From: Candidatus Thalassarchaeaceae archaeon
GTDB taxonomy: Archaea; Thermoplasmatota; Poseidoniia; Poseidoniales; Thalassarchaeaceae
Direction of reading: 5' to 3'
Length of the DNA stretch: 9,302 bases
Assembly (NCBI GenBank): GCA_013330385.1
Contig: DUIL01000092.1
Coordinates: 1 to 9,302, forward strand
The position numbers and the translations under genes are program-made. How positions within the stretch are numbered: position 1 is the first letter of the stretch; the number at the start of each line of letters is the position of its first letter. Positions 1-5,256 of this stretch are shown in pieces. The notes below the pieces were generated by a model that searched no databases, had not been told where the DNA came from, and saw nothing but the letters and a program-made list of their open reading frames with translations.

Positions 1-227
1 GGGACTAATGTCCAAGTCACTTCAAGTTTCAAATTGTCGTAATGCGCTGGAAAAACACCAACCTGTAGATTGTCAACATTGTTGTCAACACCTTCTTCAG
101 ATCGATAGAAGAATGAATGATGGTATAGCCATCCGAAGGTGATTCCACCTACTAATGCTGACCATAGTACGAACTCATTCCAAAGAACATCGAATAGAGG
201 TGTGATGAAACCCACAGCAATCTCCAT
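1..227 (-). CDS. coxB: Cytochrome c oxidase subunit II, N-terminal part (cut by window edge)
   Basis: Not a complete gene: only the first 75 codons lie in the window, read on the minus strand from an ATG at 227-225. Subunit II of haem-copper oxidases carries the CuA centre and passes electrons from cytochrome c or a cupredoxin to subunit I in the membrane. The visible part has a hydrophobic first helix (about residues 17-36, with WSALVGGITFGWLY), a polar loop, and then the sequence KLEVTWTLVP (about 66-75). That matches the conserved LEITWTVIP entry to the second helix of this family. The CuA ligands would lie beyond the window, so they cannot be checked. I see no clear Shine-Dalgarno motif. 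The frame stays open a little upstream, but this is the first ATG. It diverges from the DUF167 gene across 75 bp. A different two-helix membrane protein is possible but less likely. Confidence 0.72.
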   Translation of the reverse strand, partial: MEIAVGFITPLFDVLWNEFVLWSALVGGITFGWLYHHSFFYRSEEGVDNNVDNLQVGVFPAHYDNLKLEVTWTLV

Positions 228-302
228 TTGTAGCGCGGGCGAAGACCCCTCATAAGTGTGAGGTAGGCAACAATTGTCTAATGGAGTTAGAGTGAGTGAG
301 AA
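228..302. promoter_or_regulatory. Divergent intergenic region between coxB and the DUF167 gene
   Basis: These 75 bp must hold both promoters if the two genes are transcribed separately. I see no convincing TATA box on either strand. The only structure is a short imperfect inverted repeat at 248-263 (CCTCA, 6 nt, TGAGG), which could be an operator or chance. Confidence 0.3.
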
Positions 303-638
303 ATGACTTCAAACACAATGCGCCCGAGAGAGGTTCAGATGGAGCCAGAATGGGTGAGGGAATCTGAGGGTGATACCTTCGTTGAAGTGGATATTCAACC
401 CGGTTCAAAACGTTCTGAAATTCTTGGATTTGAACCATGGAGGAAGAGATTGAAGATTGCAGTTAGATCTCCTCCAGTTGATGGTGCTGCAAATGTTGAA
501 GTGATTGAATTAATGGCTGAAGAAATTGGTATAAAAAAAGCCGACGTTAGCATTGTAACTGGTCAAAGTAGGCGATGGAAGACTGTCAAACTGCGTGGAG
601 ATTATGTCAATACAATTCGCAATTTTGCTGAGGATTAG
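303..638 (+). CDS. DUF167 / YggU family protein
   Basis: A 111-residue protein of the DUF167 (YggU) family, small alpha/beta proteins found in all domains of life with no established biochemical role. The family signature is clear: PGS at residues 33-35, a LKIAV strand, PPVDGAAN at 57-64, and TGQSRRWK at 86-93. The start is uncertain. The ATG at 303 gives a 30-residue lead before the core, and ATGs at 318 and 339 are in frame. The one at 339 is preceded by GAGAGAGG with about 5 nt spacing, the best ribosome-binding signal of the three, and would give 99 residues, closer to the usual family length. The stop is 2 nt before the Toprim gene, so the two are almost certainly co-transcribed and probably translationally coupled. 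Confidence 0.85.
   Translation: MTSNTMRPREVQMEPEWVRESEGDTFVEVDIQPGSKRSEILGFEPWRKRLKIAVRSPPVDGAANVEVIELMAEEIGIKKADVSIVTGQSRRWKTVKLRGDYVNTIRNFAED
630..633 (+). promoter_or_regulatory. Ribosome binding site of the Toprim gene
   Basis: GAGG with a 7-nt spacer before the ATG at 641. It lies inside the last codons of the DUF167 gene, which supports coupled translation and fixes the Toprim start. Confidence 0.5.
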
Positions 639-640
639 TA

Positions 641-1147
641 ATGGGAAAAAATGATTGGCATTGGGCCAGAGCCAGATTTTCAGGACCCGCAGATAGAACA
701 GTTAGATTCGAAAAGGCAGCCAAGGCAATGGCTCAATCTCAGAAGAGAAATCGTGAGGTCCTCAAAGGTGGTTATGGCTGCCCAATCATAGTCGAAGGAA
801 AGAAGGATGAAGAAGCGTTGCGAATACTTGGATTTACAGGTCCAATAGAAAAGATAAATCGAGGTTGGGATAGGTCTCGATTAGTTGCATATTTTCACGA
901 GAAATATGGGACCAAGAATGCCGTTGATGGAGGTCCTCCTTTGATTTTATTGATGGATTGGGATCGTACCGGAGGGCGCCTACAAACTGCCCTGCGTGAC
1001 AGACTACAATCATTGGACGTTAAAATTGACGAGGAACTACGAATTGTTCTCTTGAAAGCGATGAAGCCAGAAGGCAGAACTGTCGAAGCACTAGCTCCTT
1101 ATGCAGATTTACTAACTCCTTTGATTAAAGCACATTTAGAAGAATAA
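641..1147 (+). CDS. Small Toprim-domain protein (RNase M5 / primase-like nuclease fold)
   Basis: A 168-residue protein with a Toprim core. PIIVEGKKDEEAL at residues 48-60 carries the conserved glutamate (E52) of motif 1. LILLMDWDRTGGRL at 101-114 carries the D-x-D...G motif (D106, D108, G111) that binds Mg2+ in primases, topoisomerases, OLD nucleases and RNase M5. No zinc finger, helicase or other fused domain is visible, so this is the stand-alone archaeal Toprim type. By family, a role in RNA or DNA strand cleavage or processing is likely; the precise substrate is unknown. The first 45 residues are basic (KNREVLKGG region) and could contact nucleic acid. It forms a two-gene unit with DUF167 and ends 3 nt before the convergent Lrp gene, leaving no room for a separate terminator. 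Confidence 0.8.
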   Translation: MGKNDWHWARARFSGPADRTVRFEKAAKAMAQSQKRNREVLKGGYGCPIIVEGKKDEEALRILGFTGPIEKINRGWDRSRLVAYFHEKYGTKNAVDGGPPLILLMDWDRTGGRLQTALRDRLQSLDVKIDEELRIVLLKAMKPEGRTVEALAPYADLLTPLIKAHLEE

Positions 1148-1150
1148 TTC

Positions 1151-1597
1151 TCAGTGGGGGAAAGAAGTTGGATCCTCTTTCACAGTATTGAGGACAAGAT
1201 GAGTGACAGACCTCAGAATGCCATCCATTGAAAGAAGATTCTTTGAAAGGTCATCGAGGTCTTTGCGGTTTTTTGCTCTGGCAACAATCATTGAATCAAA
1301 ATCGCCAGTTACGTCATAGACACCATACACGCGATGATCCTTTGCGATTTTCTCTTGCATCTCAATCAACCTTCCTTTCTGAATTCGCAGACCAATGACT
1401 ACCGTCAATTCCCAGCCCACTTTGTCTGAATCAAGGAGTACTCGATAACCCTTGATAACTCCAGACTCTTCCATCTTATGGACACGATTGCTTACTGTAC
1501 CTAAAGAAACTCCAACCTCTTCTGCAATCTTTCGCAGAGAAGTTCGTGCATCCTTTTCGAGCACCTCAATGATGCGTCGGTTGGTGTCATCCAGCAT
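1151..1597 (-). CDS. Lrp/AsnC family transcriptional regulator
   Basis: A 148-residue regulator of standard length for the family. Residues 1-50 form the AsnC-type helix-turn-helix: LDDTNRRIIEVLEKDAR, then helices around 20-28 and the recognition helix around 31-42 (SLGTVSNRVHKM). Residues about 64-139 form the RAM ligand-binding/oligomerisation domain with the typical TGDFD turn (97-101). Such proteins assemble as dimers to octamers and control amino-acid and energy metabolism or their own gene, with the effector often an amino acid. The effector cannot be told from sequence. The ATG at 1597 is preceded by GAGAG at suitable distance, a weak ribosome-binding site. The 82 bp upstream contain three helically spaced ATTGAA copies, which may be an autoregulatory site. 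The gene is downstream of, and on the same strand as, the methyltransferase gene, but has enough space for its own promoter. Confidence 0.93.
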   Translation of the reverse strand: MLDDTNRRIIEVLEKDARTSLRKIAEEVGVSLGTVSNRVHKMEESGVIKGYRVLLDSDKVGWELTVVIGLRIQKGRLIEMQEKIAKDHRVYGVYDVTGDFDSMIVARAKNRKDLDDLSKNLLSMDGILRSVTHLVLNTVKEDPTSFPH

Positions 1598-1635
1598 GCG
1601 AATCTCTCGGGAAGCCGGCGTTGTGTCGGTTGGTT

Positions 1636-1672
1636 ATTGAACATTCACCCCAAATTATTGAATCAAATTGAA
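1636..1672. promoter_or_regulatory. Three ATTGAA repeats upstream of the Lrp gene (candidate operator)
   Basis: ATTGAA occurs at 1636-1641, 1657-1662 and 1667-1672, that is with offsets of 21 and 10 bp, close to two turns and one turn of the helix, so all lie on one face. Lrp-family proteins typically bind several phased degenerate sites and often repress their own gene. The region also holds AT-rich stretches that could serve as the TATA element for the minus-strand gene. Chance is possible in a sequence this AT-rich. Confidence 0.35.
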
Positions 1673-1679
1673 CGTTTGT

Positions 1680-3332
1680 TCATTCTTCTTCAGATTTTGT
1701 ATTTTGTATAATTCCTCTAATTGCACACAACACATTGCGTTCATAGGCTCTCATCATCAGAGTTACTCGCCCTCCAACCCATACGGGTATGGTGGTTCCA
1801 TTAGAGGCATCTCTTAGCAATATATTGCCTCTTTTTTGTAACAGTTCAGAAGATATCTCTTCAGGGTTTGGTTCATCTCCTTCAAGTAGATAATTTATGT
1901 ATTCAGTAGGCACATCAATTACTCCTTTCTCAATCATTTGAGAAAAGCTACTTGCGGCAGCCCCCACTATTCTCTCAAACTCACCTTTTCTCAAATGAGC
2001 AACTTCTTGACCGAGATGGACTACACTCAATGGACGCCATCTTTGACCAGGAATACGGGTTCTTCCGCCCCTACGACTACGCTCAGAAGACCAAATGATG
2101 CTTGCCTCAGGTGTTGCACAGAGAATCTTTCTCCCACGAGCCCACAAATTATCAGGGACTTTGCCCAAATATTGAGTGAGCATTGCCTTTTGAGAATCTG
2201 ATATTGGTTGGGGCGCCATATCTTTGTCACGAGGTGATTCCTCTGCAGATAGGGTTTCTTGGACTTCTATTTTCTTTGATTCAACGTTATCTGATTTTTC
2301 GAGGATTGCAAGGAAGAAGCCGCCACCTTCTGACTGATCATTCCAAACACGCATACACAACGGAAGTTGCTTAGAGATGTCACTTTCTGTTGGAGGAAGA
2401 AAACTTTCACTATCCTCGACATTCTGAACGATTGAACAATTGTCATCTAACATTGGCCAACTTCTGAACCCCTTAGATGCACTCAATTCCGGAATAGCGT
2501 CATGGGCTGAAATTAGTTGCATTTCAGGATGCTTGCGCAGAACTTCAGCAACGACTGCCTCGTTTTCGATAGGGTCAAGCGAGCAGGTGGAATAGACTAT
2601 TCTTCCTCCTTTTTTTACTAAGCGAGCAGCTCTAGCAAGAATGTCAATCTGCAACTTTTGCATAGAACGTCCTCCATTTGGTTTCCAGCGATTCCAAACA
2701 TCCGGATTCTTTCTTGTAGTACCTGTGCCTGTACACGGCGCATCGACTAGAATTCTATCATAACCAGCCTCTGGTACATTAGGGAAATGTCGCGCGTCGT
2801 GGTTTACGACAATTACTGAACGAGATCTATGCCTTTGGATATTGGAAACTAGAAGATTAACTCGCCCACGAACTATTTCGTTAGCTACGACTACCCCTGA
2901 ATTACCCAATTGTTCTGAGATTTGTGTTGTCTTAGAGCCGGGGCTTGCGCACATGTCTAGTGTTATTTCACCCGGTTGTGTATCTAGAGCAATTACTGGA
3001 AGCATAGAAACTGCTTCTTGTCGCGTTAAACGACCCGTTTCATGGAGTGCCGCTAGAAGTTTCTTTGTTTCACCTTCTGCCTTACCTCTGGTAAAGGGCA
3101 TAGTCCATGCTGAGCCGGGGCCTTTGTACCAAATAATAGGCTCTCCGTCACACGATTCCAACCATTTTTCAACCCACTCTCTATCGGAGGAAAGGGGGTT
3201 TACTCGAACAGTTTCGGGTAGCCTCTCATAGGCATGATCGAACCATAATTCTGAGTCATCACGCCAACAGCCAACAGCCTTCCTCAGAAGACTATTACTT
3301 GCGACCTCGGCCCAGTCGACCCGTTCTCTCAC
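1680..3332 (-). CDS. RNA (cytosine-5) methyltransferase of the Trm4/NSUN2 type (NOL1/NOP2/Sun family)
   Basis: A 550-residue SAM-dependent enzyme predicted to make 5-methylcytosine in RNA, most likely tRNA. The Rossmann methyltransferase domain spans about residues 35-345. SMLPVIALDTQPG precedes motif I, DMCASPGSKTTQ (126-137), which binds SAM. VNHDA lies at 176-180. Motif IV has DAPC with Cys200, followed by TGTGTTRKNPDVWNRW. Motif VI has YSTCSLDPIENEA with catalytic Cys250. Both cysteines of the two-cysteine mechanism are present, so the enzyme should be active. The wording of these motifs is closer to eukaryotic NSUN2/Trm4 than to bacterial RsmB/RsmF. After a variable acidic linker (about 346-378) comes a C-terminal domain (380-542) whose end resembles the NSUN2 C-terminal extension. 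The start is GTG: an in-frame stop lies 9 nt upstream of it and no nearby in-frame ATG exists. No good Shine-Dalgarno motif is seen, fitting a short-leader or leaderless transcript. Confidence 0.92.
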   Translation of the reverse strand: MRERVDWAEVASNSLLRKAVGCWRDDSELWFDHAYERLPETVRVNPLSSDREWVEKWLESCDGEPIIWYKGPGSAWTMPFTRGKAEGETKKLLAALHETGRLTRQEAVSMLPVIALDTQPGEITLDMCASPGSKTTQISEQLGNSGVVVANEIVRGRVNLLVSNIQRHRSRSVIVVNHDARHFPNVPEAGYDRILVDAPCTGTGTTRKNPDVWNRWKPNGGRSMQKLQIDILARAARLVKKGGRIVYSTCSLDPIENEAVVAEVLRKHPEMQLISAHDAIPELSASKGFRSWPMLDDNCSIVQNVEDSESFLPPTESDISKQLPLCMRVWNDQSEGGGFFLAILEKSDNVESKKIEVQETLSAEESPRDKDMAPQPISDSQKAMLTQYLGKVPDNLWARGRKILCATPEASIIWSSERSRRGGRTRIPGQRWRPLSVVHLGQEVAHLRKGEFERIVGAAASSFSQMIEKGVIDVPTEYINYLLEGDEPNPEEISSELLQKRGNILLRDASNGTTIPVWVGGRVTLMMRAYERNVLCAIRGIIQNTKSEEE

Positions 3333-3382
3333 ACGTCGTCGTCAACAACCTTAGACATCAAACAAACGGGGCTCTCGCTTTG

Positions 3383-3388
3383 CTATAA
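3383..3388 (-). promoter_or_regulatory. Candidate TATA box for the methyltransferase gene
   Basis: Read on the minus strand this is GGTTATAG. An archaeal start about 26 bp downstream would fall near 3359 and give a leader of about 27 nt before the GTG at 3332. On the plus strand the same site reads GCTATAACC, so it could also serve the opposite direction. Confidence 0.35.
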
Positions 3389-3406
3389 CCCCCTGAAATT
3401 TGGTAC

Positions 3407-3413
3407 CATATAG
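3407..3413 (+). promoter_or_regulatory. Candidate TATA box for the 3481-3843 gene
   Basis: CATATAG would place transcription start near 3437, leaving a leader of about 44 nt to the ATG at 3481. If correct, it rules out the upstream TTG at 3400 as the translation start. No Shine-Dalgarno motif is obvious in that leader. Confidence 0.25.
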
Positions 3414-3480
3414 TGAACGACTTAGTAAATGGTTAAACCTTCAACTCAACGCTCACGGTTTGCGGCTTTTGTCGCATGGG

Positions 3481-3843
3481 ATGCACATGACAGGTCTACG
3501 AAGGAGAATAGCAAGAAAATCTACAGAACCAAAAACCACGAATTCAAATGAAGCGACACGTAAGTTGTTTGGACTCGTTGAACGCGCACGACAGAATGGG
3601 CGAGAACAGGGGCCTTTAGCACCAGTTGAGGCGTTGATAACAGTCGATGAAAACGAATGGGTATGGCAAGTTGTTGACCGAAGTGTTCTGGACTTGCTTT
3701 CACACCGTTTAATTTTCCAAACATCTGCTGGAACTCGCCGAGAGATTCTCATGACTGCAGGAATCAATGCAGCAATGGATGCTGCATCAAAAATTGTCGA
3801 GTTAGATGGTGGTTGTGTACTGATTGAGACCTTAGACCCCTGA
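3481..3843 (+). CDS. Conserved-looking hypothetical protein, 120 residues
   Basis: I do not recognise this protein. From the ATG at 3481 it has a basic, probably disordered N-terminus (residues 1-25, GLRRRIARKS), a helix with RKLFGLVERARQNGREQG (27-44), then a compact region. That region looks like a strand (VEALITVD), an amphipathic stretch (WVWQVVDRSVLDLLSHRLIF, 60-79), a helix (REILMTAGINAAMDAASKIVE) and a final strand (GGCVLIETLDP). This mixed alpha/beta pattern looks like a small soluble folded protein. There is no signal peptide or membrane helix. The frame is open back to a TTG at 3400 (147 residues), but the extra 27 codons overlap the putative promoter. It precedes the Sec61-beta gene by 92 bp on the same strand. 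That is suggestive of shared genome context only, because the gap contains its own TATA-like element. Confidence 0.7.
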   Translation: MHMTGLRRRIARKSTEPKTTNSNEATRKLFGLVERARQNGREQGPLAPVEALITVDENEWVWQVVDRSVLDLLSHRLIFQTSAGTRREILMTAGINAAMDAASKIVELDGGCVLIETLDP

Positions 3844-3865
3844 AAAAAAGGCTCACAGTGACACG

Positions 3866-3871
3866 TTTATG
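3866..3871 (+). promoter_or_regulatory. Candidate TATA-like element upstream of secG
   Basis: TTTATG follows an A-rich run right after the previous stop codon. A start about 26 bp downstream, near 3895, would leave a leader of about 40 nt. AGGTG at 3921-3925 is a weak ribosome-binding candidate, 10 nt before the ATG at 3936. Confidence 0.25.
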
Positions 3872-3935
3872 GCCAATTATGGTGTTCTGTGTTGTTTCGC
3901 CGCGTTGAAATAGTGCAGGTAGGTGCGACGGCCCG

Positions 3936-4133
3936 ATGGCTAAGGAGAAGAAGGGCAGCGGTATCCAGCAGGCAGCTGGATTAATCCGATACTTCGATGA
4001 AGAATCAGAGGATGCTATCCAAATCTCAAGAGGTCTGATTTACGCTGCTTGTTTTGGTTTTTCAATTGTCATTTATCTACAGCATCACGGTGTTTGGGAA
4101 TGGATGGCTGACGTGATGTCAGGAATTATCTGA
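3936..4133 (+). CDS. secG: Preprotein translocase subunit Sec61-beta (archaeal SecG)
   Basis: A 65-residue tail-anchored protein matching the archaeal Sec61-beta subunit, the small third subunit of the SecYEbeta protein-conducting channel in the cytoplasmic membrane. Diagnostic features are the basic glycine-containing start (MAKEKKGSG), the family motif AGLIRYFDEE (residues 14-23), an acidic to polar link, and a single hydrophobic helix at about 32-49 (GLIYAACFGFSIVIYL). A short tail of about 16 residues (HHGVWEWMADVMSGII) follows the helix and makes this protein slightly longer than the usual 50-60 residues. In this family the N-terminus faces the cytosol. The stop codon TGA (4131-4133) directly abuts the stop of the convergent gene. 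Confidence 0.93.
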   Translation: MAKEKKGSGIQQAAGLIRYFDEESEDAIQISRGLIYAACFGFSIVIYLQHHGVWEWMADVMSGII

Positions 4134-4973
4134 TTATTCCTCTTCGGTCATATCAACCAAAGGGATTTCATCTTCCAATAGATGCAAAGCACTGACTTCA
4201 TCGTCCTTAGGAATCTCATTCCACCAACTTGCATCACTAACACTTGAGGCAGCCAATTCAGACGAGCGAATCTCAGTAGTTGGATCTGCTTCAACTAGGG
4301 CCTGGATTGCTCTTCCAATTGCACGCTCTACTGCTGGTGCATTGTGATCGGCGAGTGCGGCACGGGCTTCATCGAGTGAATTTGAGGCTTCATTGAGTAT
4401 TCCTTTAATTTCCTCATCCTTTCCTTTCAATTGGGAAACACGCTCCTCAATGGTCTGTATCTCTTCGGCCATATTCTCTCTAGCGTACTCAATAAGACCC
4501 TGCCAAGCCTCTCGATGTTCATTCATTTTGCAACCCGTTGCTTTTGCAAACAATCGCTGGAGTGTTGGCTCCCATGGATTCCGACCAAGGCTTGCCGCAA
4601 TATCAAGAGTTATTCTCGCTCTCAAAGAAAGAGGGCCTTGCATTTCAATTCGATTTAGAAAACACCTGTTAATCAGTCCAAAACCCCAATAAGAGGTTGA
4701 AGTAATAATCATCGAAACATCTCCAGATTTGCTAGAAATAATCCATTTCTGTTCATCATAACCGGGGGGGTCCTCGAAGAATGGTGGGTCAGCGGGCCCA
4801 AGTGAACGCAATGCTGCTCTTGCAACATCGCCCAAGTAAACAGACTCATTGCCCGAAATACCATCTGGACGTAGTCGTAAATCGCCATCTAGAGACATCT
4901 TTGGTTGCCCTTCGGTAACCTGAGCCCAAAGGACTGTCCGATTAGGGTCTACACCCGCCGTTCCGGTCTCCAC
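4134..4973 (-). CDS. Hypothetical protein with N-terminal globular and C-terminal coiled-coil region, 279 residues
   Basis: I do not recognise this protein. Residues 1-150 look globular and mixed alpha/beta, with several tryptophans and a strand-rich stretch (QKWIISSKSGDVSMIITSTS, 75-94) followed by a helix of the type LSLRARITLDIAASLG (115-130). Residues about 155-230 are strongly helical and charged (ENMAEEIQTIEERVSQLKGKDEEI), predicted to be coiled coil. An alanine-rich helix (DEARAALADHNAPAVERAIGRA) resembles a helical-hairpin repeat. The tail (250-279) is acidic with WW at 250-251. There is no signal peptide or membrane helix, so it is probably cytosolic. The start is GTG at 4973; an in-frame TGA lies 3 nt further upstream, so it cannot begin earlier. 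A shorter start at an internal ATG (residue 26) is possible. Two lone cysteines (104, 148) form no metal motif. Confidence 0.8.
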   Translation of the reverse strand: METGTAGVDPNRTVLWAQVTEGQPKMSLDGDLRLRPDGISGNESVYLGDVARAALRSLGPADPPFFEDPPGYDEQKWIISSKSGDVSMIITSTSYWGFGLINRCFLNRIEMQGPLSLRARITLDIAASLGRNPWEPTLQRLFAKATGCKMNEHREAWQGLIEYARENMAEEIQTIEERVSQLKGKDEEIKGILNEASNSLDEARAALADHNAPAVERAIGRAIQALVEADPTTEIRSSELAASSVSDASWWNEIPKDDEVSALHLLEDEIPLVDMTEEE

Positions 4974-5053
4974 ACTTCACGCCCAACTCTGGACCGATTC
5001 AACCTTACGCGCCTGTGCGAATGGCTAAGACCCGCCTTTGAGAACTACCAACC

Positions 5054-5248
5054 GTGCCGCGTAGGAAGTACGGACGTCTGACCAAAGTGGTGGAAATACC
5101 ACCAAAGGACAACTGTAGTCGTTGCCGGGCGGGGAAGTACTGTCCACTGCCGGGTCATGAAGGGAATATTGTTGCTGCAGGAAAGAAATGGCAAGGACCA
5201 GAAGCTGTAGATAAGAGAGAAAAGAAGAAGAATCCGGCCAGAAAATAG
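5054..5248 (+). CDS. Small basic protein with C-x2-C-x5-C-x4-H motif (possible zinc-binding)
   Basis: A 64-residue, very basic protein. The centre holds CSRCRAGKYCPLPGH, giving C21-x2-C24-x5-C30-x4-H35, a plausible single zinc site. The tail is lysine/arginine-rich (DKREKKKNPARK), as in small nucleic-acid or ribosome-associated proteins; that role is inference. The start is GTG at 5054 with no clear Shine-Dalgarno motif. In the same frame an ATG at 5021 opens a 6-residue peptide (MAKTRL) closed by TGA at 5039-5041. The true start is therefore downstream of that stop. It converges on the Xer gene with an 8-bp gap. The odds that it is a real gene are good because it fills an otherwise empty 280-bp gap and has a patterned sequence, but I know no family name. 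Confidence 0.65.
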   Translation: MPRRKYGRLTKVVEIPPKDNCSRCRAGKYCPLPGHEGNIVAAGKKWQGPEAVDKREKKKNPARK

Positions 5249-5256
5249 AATTGGAA

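Noticed and set aside
2842..3231. 129-codon open frame on the plus strand inside the methyltransferase gene
   Set aside because: It lies wholly opposite the conserved catalytic domain of a clear enzyme, and its translation is serine/arginine-rich without any pattern, as expected for an antisense shadow.
3400..3480. N-terminal extension of the 120-residue protein from a TTG start
   Set aside because: The extra 27 codons overlap TATA-like promoter elements and lack a ribosome-binding signal. The ATG at 3481 is the simpler start, though not proven.
5021..5041. Recoded TGA joining MAKTRL to the small cysteine protein
   Set aside because: There is no sign of a selenocysteine or stop-readthrough element, and a GTG start just downstream gives a complete protein. 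A leader peptide or chance is simpler.
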